DNA of 64,000 bases from positions 46,219,120 to 46,283,119 of the forward strand of contig CM056583.1 in assembly GCA_029721435.1 (NCBI GenBank), given 5' to 3'. Shown piece after piece: positions 58,643 through 64,000 of this stretch. A program made the translations under genes and the position numbers. The stretch is from Gymnothorax reevesii. Its lineage: Eukaryota > Chordata > Actinopteri > Anguilliformes > Muraenidae. Under the pieces are notes generated by a model, which did no database searches, was not told where the DNA came from, and was given only the letters and a program-made list of their open reading frames with translations. The first letter of the stretch is position 1, and every line of letters begins with the position of its first letter.

Positions 58643-58780
58643 GTGTGTGTGCAGGCTTTCATTCCAACCATGCAGTTACAAACCTCATTGTACTAATCTA
58701 AGTCTTAAGCAAAAACTCTAGGGGCTGATCAGTAGAAAAAAGTGTGTAACTCAGTGGTTGAAATGAAAGCCTGCACCCAC
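58643..58780. repeat. 138-bp foldback repeat
   Basis: 58643-58680 and 58743-58780 are inverted copies (GTGCAGGCTTTCATTCCAAC versus its inverse GTTGAAATGAAAGCCTGCAC). This phrase is a common teleost small foldback element. Confidence 0.6.
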
Positions 58781-59690
58781 AATGGCTAAATCTGGATAAT
58801 AGTGAGTACCCCTGCCTGAGACATACTTTTCATCAAGACAATGGTCGCAAACATAAAGTAACTTCAATAAAAAGCATGCGCATCTAAAAAAAAACCTGAA
58901 ACCCAAGTGCTTGACTGAAAATATTAAAGTGAGACAAAAAGTCTGCACACTGAGACTGCATGGCTCCCTTATTGATTGATTGGTTCATTATTGTTTATTG
59001 ACACTTTCCGCATTTTTTCAGCAACCTCATGTTTAAAAAACAATTAATTCATGACAATGGGCAATTTAGTGTTTCCAATTAGCCTAGCATGCATGTCTTT
59101 GGACGCTGTGCTGTCCACACAGCTGCCATTTTATAATATGATAATGTGATGGAATTAAATGTTATAGGACCTGCGTAATCCATGTAAATTTGTGTGTTTT
59201 TCTCACCCAAAACTACCTTGAAATAAACAAAAAATATAGTTTTGGGAACACCAAATTAATGTTTGGAAATGGCCATCACTGATTGCCATAGTTGAACCTT
59301 ATTGACAATCATTAGTCAAAAATGAAATGGGCAGTCCACTAATCCAACACTTCAAACTCTATGAACCTCATGGGCCTTAAATGCTCTGTGTTGAGCAGAG
59401 GACCAAGACACTTCTGGAGGGTCACCCTGTCAAAAAATTCATGAAGAGACTCAGTTATCCTTTCTTGTAGATGGTTCACCAAACATTGATCAAAGATGAG
59501 TCTGTATTTGAGGCCTGTGCTTTGAAGAAAAACTGAACTAATTAACATAACTTTTTATTTTACTTTTTTATTCAATAAAATATAAATATAGTTTCCACAT
59601 GTTTGGTCACAAATTTAATTCTCCAAGTTTTCTATTTTATACATTTTTGCTTATTGTCATAAAGGTTGTCAAGCTGGCTGAATTGAACTG
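58781..59690. other. Non-coding interval
   Basis: About 0.9 kb of AT-rich sequence with no recognised gene or mobile element. Confidence 0.35.
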
Positions 59691-59696
59691 AATATA

Positions 59697-60035
59697 TTCA
59701 CTTATCAAGCACTTTATTAGAAACAGCTGAGCACCCACTTATATACGCTGTTATACAATCAGCCAATCATCCGGCAGCAGTGTGATATGTAATACCTTTC
59801 AGATGCAGGTCAGGAGCTTCAGTAAATTCTCACATGAAACATCAGAGAGGGGAATAATGTGAACTCTGACCCACTGCCCCTGGCATGGTTGTCAGTTCCA
59901 GATGGGACCATTAGGGGCATTCCTGAAACTGCTGATTTCCTGAGATTTCCAAGCACAGCAGTTCCTAAGGTTTGCATGGAATAATGTGGAAAAAAAGAAA
60001 ACATCCAGGGAGCAGCAGTTCTGTGAATTCTTATA
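59697..60035 (+). pseudogene. Tc1-like transposon remnant (N-terminal part)
   Basis: The series CTTTATTAGAAACAGCTGAG, CAATCAGCCAATCATCCGGC, CAGGTCAGGAGCTTCAGTAA and GCATGGTTGTCAGTTCCAGA is a familiar fish Tc1-like 5' end and transposase start. ETADFLRF-like and REQQFC-like frame fragments are seen. Truncated. Confidence 0.55.
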
Positions 60036-61240
60036 TAATTTCCCCCACCTTCCATACTAGACAAATGCACATGTGCATTAGGCCCAAACCATATATCAAA
60101 CATGTGACTGACATAAGTGTAGTTGATGAGAGTGAGATCCATCCAAGCAATTGTGAGAACAAACCCTCTAACACATCAATCAAGCAATTAATCAGATAAC
60201 ACACAAGGACATTACACCACAGAGACAAAGAGCAAGCATAAATTTGCCCCCTACCTGCTTATGATGCACTGTCGCTGCCAAGGGTGTCACTCAGTAAGAG
60301 GTAATGTGTTATGATGAGGAGGAATCTTGTCCCTGGGTGACCAGTTGAGGCAGACAAAACAGATCAGAACTGCCATGACCACATCACCTGTTTCATCCAT
60401 CAACAAATTTGGTCAGTGCATAATGCAACAGATCTTTTCCCCTTTTTGACAGTGGAAGGTTTACCCAAATAATTTTTTTATTTGTTGGTTGTTAATTAAA
60501 ATGCAATATGCATATTAAAGATGAACTAAACGTAAATAATAATAAGACCTCGGGTGCACAGCATTCCACCTACACTGACAGCAGCAAGACGTCAGGGTGA
60601 TGCCCACCCCTAAAATGTTGAATGGGCAGTCACGTGACGTGCACACCGATTTATGTTATATAAAACCCTAAAATAAGTCTGTAATTTACAGCGAGCGTCT
60701 GTAAATAAAACTGAGATTATGAAATCATAGCTATCGAATGTTTACTAAGAATGAATCCTTTCGTTTCCCGTGATGCGTCTTTAAATGCATTGCTATCTAT
60801 AGCCATGGTTTTTTTTTCTTCTATACCCAGAATTCACTTCGTCGGAGCTTTCTCCCTCAAGCTTGGTATTCGTATAAAGTATGAACTGATACAATGTTAC
60901 CATCACAGTCGTGCTAAAACTGGACATGATCAATCTCACATTGGTTATTTTTGACGACGAACTGAAATATCGCATGTGTTAGTGGATTTATGAAGAATAA
61001 CTAGGTTACCCTTCCCATCAGCCATCGCGCTCTGACTGCAGACAGCCAGCACTGCCTCTCTGTCATGCCAATGAAAATAAAATCCGGACTGATTAGACCA
61101 TAAATGTATAACTCTCATGAACGCGGGCGACATTACGCAGCCACATTACACAGGGATGATGAATAGTATAACAGAAGTTCTTTCGCTGGGGGTTTCCTGA
61201 ACGGAAATGCTATTTTTACAGGAATTTTGTCCTTTGGCAC
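60036..61240. other. Non-coding interval
   Basis: About 1.2 kb. No gene or transposon recognised; a short TTATATAAAACC at about 60,655-60,667 is TATA-like without other support. Confidence 0.3.
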
Positions 61241-61246
61241 ACTTAC

Positions 61247-61360
61247 CCATCAGTCTCCGCGGTCGTGTTGCAGCTTAGAGTTACGCATATCCTTTCTATC
61301 AAATATGATTTGCAACTTTCTCTTTTCCCGTTTGATGTTACATTGCAAAGGCTCTGATGA
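61247..61360 (-). other. Candidate first exon/promoter region of znf532
   Basis: A strong minus-strand donor (GATGG|GTAAGT) lies at the edge of a 230-bp patch (61240-61470) with many CpG dinucleotides, unlike the CpG-poor surroundings. An AT-rich TATA-like stretch lies about 120-140 bp upstream. The start of the exon cannot be set; the upper coordinate is a guess. Confidence 0.25.
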
Positions 61361-61479
61361 TCGCGCTGGGACGAATTTATATTTATTAAGAAAGAATCAA
61401 AGTATTTGGACGACCACTTAAATATCAAATCCGTTTGGAGACGTTTCCTTTCTCTCGGGCTACCTTGACGACTGTATAA

Positions 61480-63500
61480 AGACTCCAGCATCTGCCCAGT
61501 GATCAGAGCATACTTCCCATAAGCCTTTGCTGAGAACACGAATAGTGTCCAAATTGATGGTGCAGGACGAATAGAGGTCCTTTTTTACTTCGTGTTTGAC
61601 TTCCTTGCGTTTTATTTCAATACCAGCGTTCACAACGCAGGTGTATAGTTGCATATTGACAAGCTCAGTGAAAGACAGGCGAAGCATTGGCGTGCGTTTG
61701 TGTGCTGTATTAATTTCTTAGACTTTGTTTCTTTGTAGTTGGTATACTGTATCAAGCATAGATTCAATAATGATTTGGTATCTGAGGGCGAAACGCACTT
61801 AATGATCCGTTGGGCCGCTCACTTCTAAGATGAAGTATTGATAACGACAGGAAGTTCCTGTATGTAATTGTCCATCGCTTTCTAGACGGCTTTGGTTAAG
61901 AACGCAAATCAGCATTTTGTGTGGATAGGCCACTGAGCACCCCTAATGCTCAGAGAAACTAATGGTATGAGGCTGAGCAAAGGTTAAGGTGTTGAAGTTG
62001 TCTTAAATGAGAATCTCCAAATTTTCCATTGGGTGCTACCTCCATTCCACCTGGCTTTTAGGTAGGGCTGTCATTTGCTTGGAAAGTGTGGGTTGCACAA
62101 AGCTTATCATGAAATATAGAAACATTGCATTTTCAGATATGATCCGAAGAAAGTCACATCTTTTGAAAAAGTGAGCTGGCACAAGTTCTGGAATCTGTAC
62201 TGATAAAAGAATCATTTGAATTAAGAAATTCGGAAAAAATAGATATTTCACCTCTGTGTATTGTTATATGTTTTTTTTTTCCCAGAATCTGCTCAAATTG
62301 TCTGCAAGAATTACTGAAGTCCATAAAATTTGTGCAATAAGAGCCCAGGTCCACGAATGGCCAATCAAAATGCCAGAATTTAGTGGTTACCATGGTTGGG
62401 GAATGTTCATACTCTCACAAGTAGACTTTGCTGTTAAAAACATTATTTAAGTGAGGATTTTTAAGCAGTCATTCAAGTTGAAGGGAGGTGCCGTTTGAAA
62501 GATGACTGGTTCTCCAAAATTAGTTTTTTTCTGAATTTTGACTGTTTGTTTCTGATTTGTCTGAGTGACTTTGGAATTACCAAGTTATCTTAGTATTAAA
62601 CAAGTAGGTCTGCCTACCATAATGGCACAAAAGCAAGGAAGCTTGGCTACAGTAACATGTTTGTATTGAAAACTAAGCAATGAAGGGTTTTTGGTCTTAG
62701 AAGTACTCAAGTCTGTGTTTTTTCCACAAAAAGTACCTAAGTCCGGCCATTTTGTCACAAAAAGTACCAAAGTTCAAAATTACTCTTCTAAATTTCTCGG
62801 TAATCAAGGGGAATCATTCCACAAAAAACCATGACTATCCATGTTTAACTCCTATAACCAGCACACAAGTCCATAATTACCTACCTTGAAAAAAAGAGTA
62901 TCTGCAGGATGTTTTGACAACTTTGACCATCAATATGTCAAAACTGACGTTTTGTGGCTAAAGTACTTCTTCAATTGAGCTTTTGGTCATGCCAATCAGC
63001 AGTTGGCTGGACATAGGAAGTGGGGTTCTTATGTTGAATTATGCACTGGATCTTCATTGGGTTGTTAAGCATTTACTGGTCCAGGAGCTGTTGCTGCAGT
63101 ATATTGACTCAAACAAGCAGCAAGATGTTTTGGCCAAGAGACGACCACTGCCAGGAGACCAAAATAGTTCTTTCTTTAATAATAGATCTTTCAATAATGA
63201 TAATGATCTCAGGCATAACTTTAAATAAGGTAAGAAATAGTTTTCTTACCACAAAGTAATTGTTTACACCACCTAGTCTTCAGACGTTACCCCAGTCCAA
63301 AATAAGTGCTTTCTGAAGGACTGAAGGAAGCAGACCAAAGAATTCTAAAAAATTCTGTGTGGAGCAATTGTTTGAGGTCGCAATCCCCAATACTTTCACA
63401 AACCACCACATAAAACATTAAGCAAGTTGACTCAATATTGGCACTCTGTTGAGGTCTGGGGAATGAAGCACTGGAAGCTAGTAGTGTAAATATTCTTGAC
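61480..63500. other. Non-coding interval
   Basis: About 2 kb, AT-rich. Repeated words such as AAAAGTACC(T/A)AAGT at about 62,729-62,775 suggest an unnamed repeat. It is followed by the (TA)n microsatellite. Confidence 0.35.
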
Positions 63501-63503
63501 TTT

Positions 63504-63506
<3 letters not shown>

Positions 63507-63544
<38 letters not shown>
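63507..63544. repeat. (TA)n microsatellite
   Basis: About 19 uninterrupted TA units, just before the Tc1-like element. Confidence 0.95.
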
Positions 63545-63549
<5 letters not shown>

Positions 63550-63572
63550 TTTTTTTATTAAGAAATGTATTA

Positions 63573-64000
63573 CAAAACCCAAAACCAGTGAAGTTGCCAC
63601 GTTGTGTAAATTGTAAATTAAAACAGAATACAATGATTTGCAAATCCTTTTCAACCTATATTCAATTGAATACACTGCAAAGACAAGTTACTTAATGTTC
63701 GAACAGGTAAACTTTGTAATTTTTTGCAAATATTAGCTCATTTGGAATTTGATGCCTGCAACATGTTTCAAAAAAGCTGGCACAAGTGGCAAAAAAGACT
63801 GAGAGAGTTGAGGAATGCTCATCAAACACTTACTTGGAACATCCCACAGGTGAACGGGCTAATTGGGAACAGGTGGGTGCCATGATTGGGTATAAAAGCA
63901 GCTTCCCTGAAATGCTCAGTCATTCACAAACAAGGATGGGGCGAGGGTCACCACTTAGTGAACAAATGCGTGAGCTGCTTGTCAAACAGTTTACAAACAA
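63573..64000 (+). mobile_element. Tc1-like transposon, 5' part, cut by window edge
   Basis: TA at 63571-63572 precedes CAAAACCCAAAACCAGTGAA, a diverged relative of the long TIR seen at 39,187. The phrases AACAGAATACAATGATTTGC and TTCAACCTATATTCAATTGA are typical of this teleost family. GGTATAAAAGC at about 63,890 is promoter-like. The transposase starts 45 bp later. Confidence 0.85.
63936..64000 (+). CDS. Tc1-like transposase, N-terminal 21 codons
   Basis: The ATG follows AAGG and the frame reads MGRGSPLSEQMRELLVKQFT, homologous to [11 protein letters not shown] of the 39.5-kb copy and to the start of the helix-turn-helix region. It is open to the window end, so intactness cannot be judged. 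Confidence 0.8.
   Translation, partial: MGRGSPLSEQMRELLVKQFTN

Overview
This window is eukaryotic, from a ray-finned fish (very probably a teleost; lineage not resolvable from this sequence). It has multi-exon genes with GT-AG introns and dense fish-type repeats: Tc1-like transposons, a DANA/Mermaid-like V-SINE, a chromodomain Ty3/Gypsy element, and long AT-rich introns. There are no bacterial-style operons, rRNA genes or CRISPR arrays.

Two protein-coding genes can be read, both on the minus strand. (1) oacyl (O-acyltransferase-like, NRF-6 family) occupies about 1-10.9 kb. Seven exons encode a signal peptide, a Cys-rich NRF domain, a membrane segment and the start of the acyltransferase-3 domain; the remaining 3' exons lie off the left edge. 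(2) znf532, a multi-C2H2 zinc-finger protein, has eight coding exons between 30,764 and 14,053 that join in frame to 1,248 residues. As I recall, human chromosome 18q21 has the same ZNF532-OACYL head-to-tail order, so this looks like conserved vertebrate synteny. Two exon-like intervals far upstream (55,472-55,554 and one ending at 61,247) are candidates for non-coding 5' exons of znf532, which would make most of 31-61 kb its first introns.

The rest is dominated by mobile DNA. From left to right: a decayed Tc1 copy (0.34-1.2 kb); two related decayed DNA transposons in oacyl introns (3.0-4.4 and 8.0-10.35 kb), the second carrying about 34 copies of a 33-bp minisatellite; a long-TIR element (6.9-7.8 kb); a TIR element with a recent 14-bp-TSD retro-insert (18.5-20.2 kb); several teleost repeats in znf532 introns; a small 64-bp-TIR element holding the first exon of a RecQ-like helicase (33.2-33.6 kb); a 1.3-kb TIR element with a 160-bp tandem array (34.6-35.9 kb); a cluster of GTCATGYRGTAAAA motifs in inverted orientation (38.4-41.7 kb) invaded by a Tc1-like element; an almost pristine Ty3/Gypsy chromovirus-type retrotransposon (41,768-48,617); a second decayed Tc1 copy (49-50 kb); a solo LTR (56.5-57.0 kb); the V-SINE (57.6-58.0 kb); and a Tc1-like element running off the right edge.

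The most striking feature is the retrotransposon. Its two 1,268-bp LTRs differ at one base, it has a perfect 5-bp target duplication, and it encodes Gag-Pro-Pol-chromodomain in one uninterrupted frame. Its primer-binding site is a perfect 10-nt complement of the predicted 5' end of its own RNA, the signature of Tf1-type self-priming.
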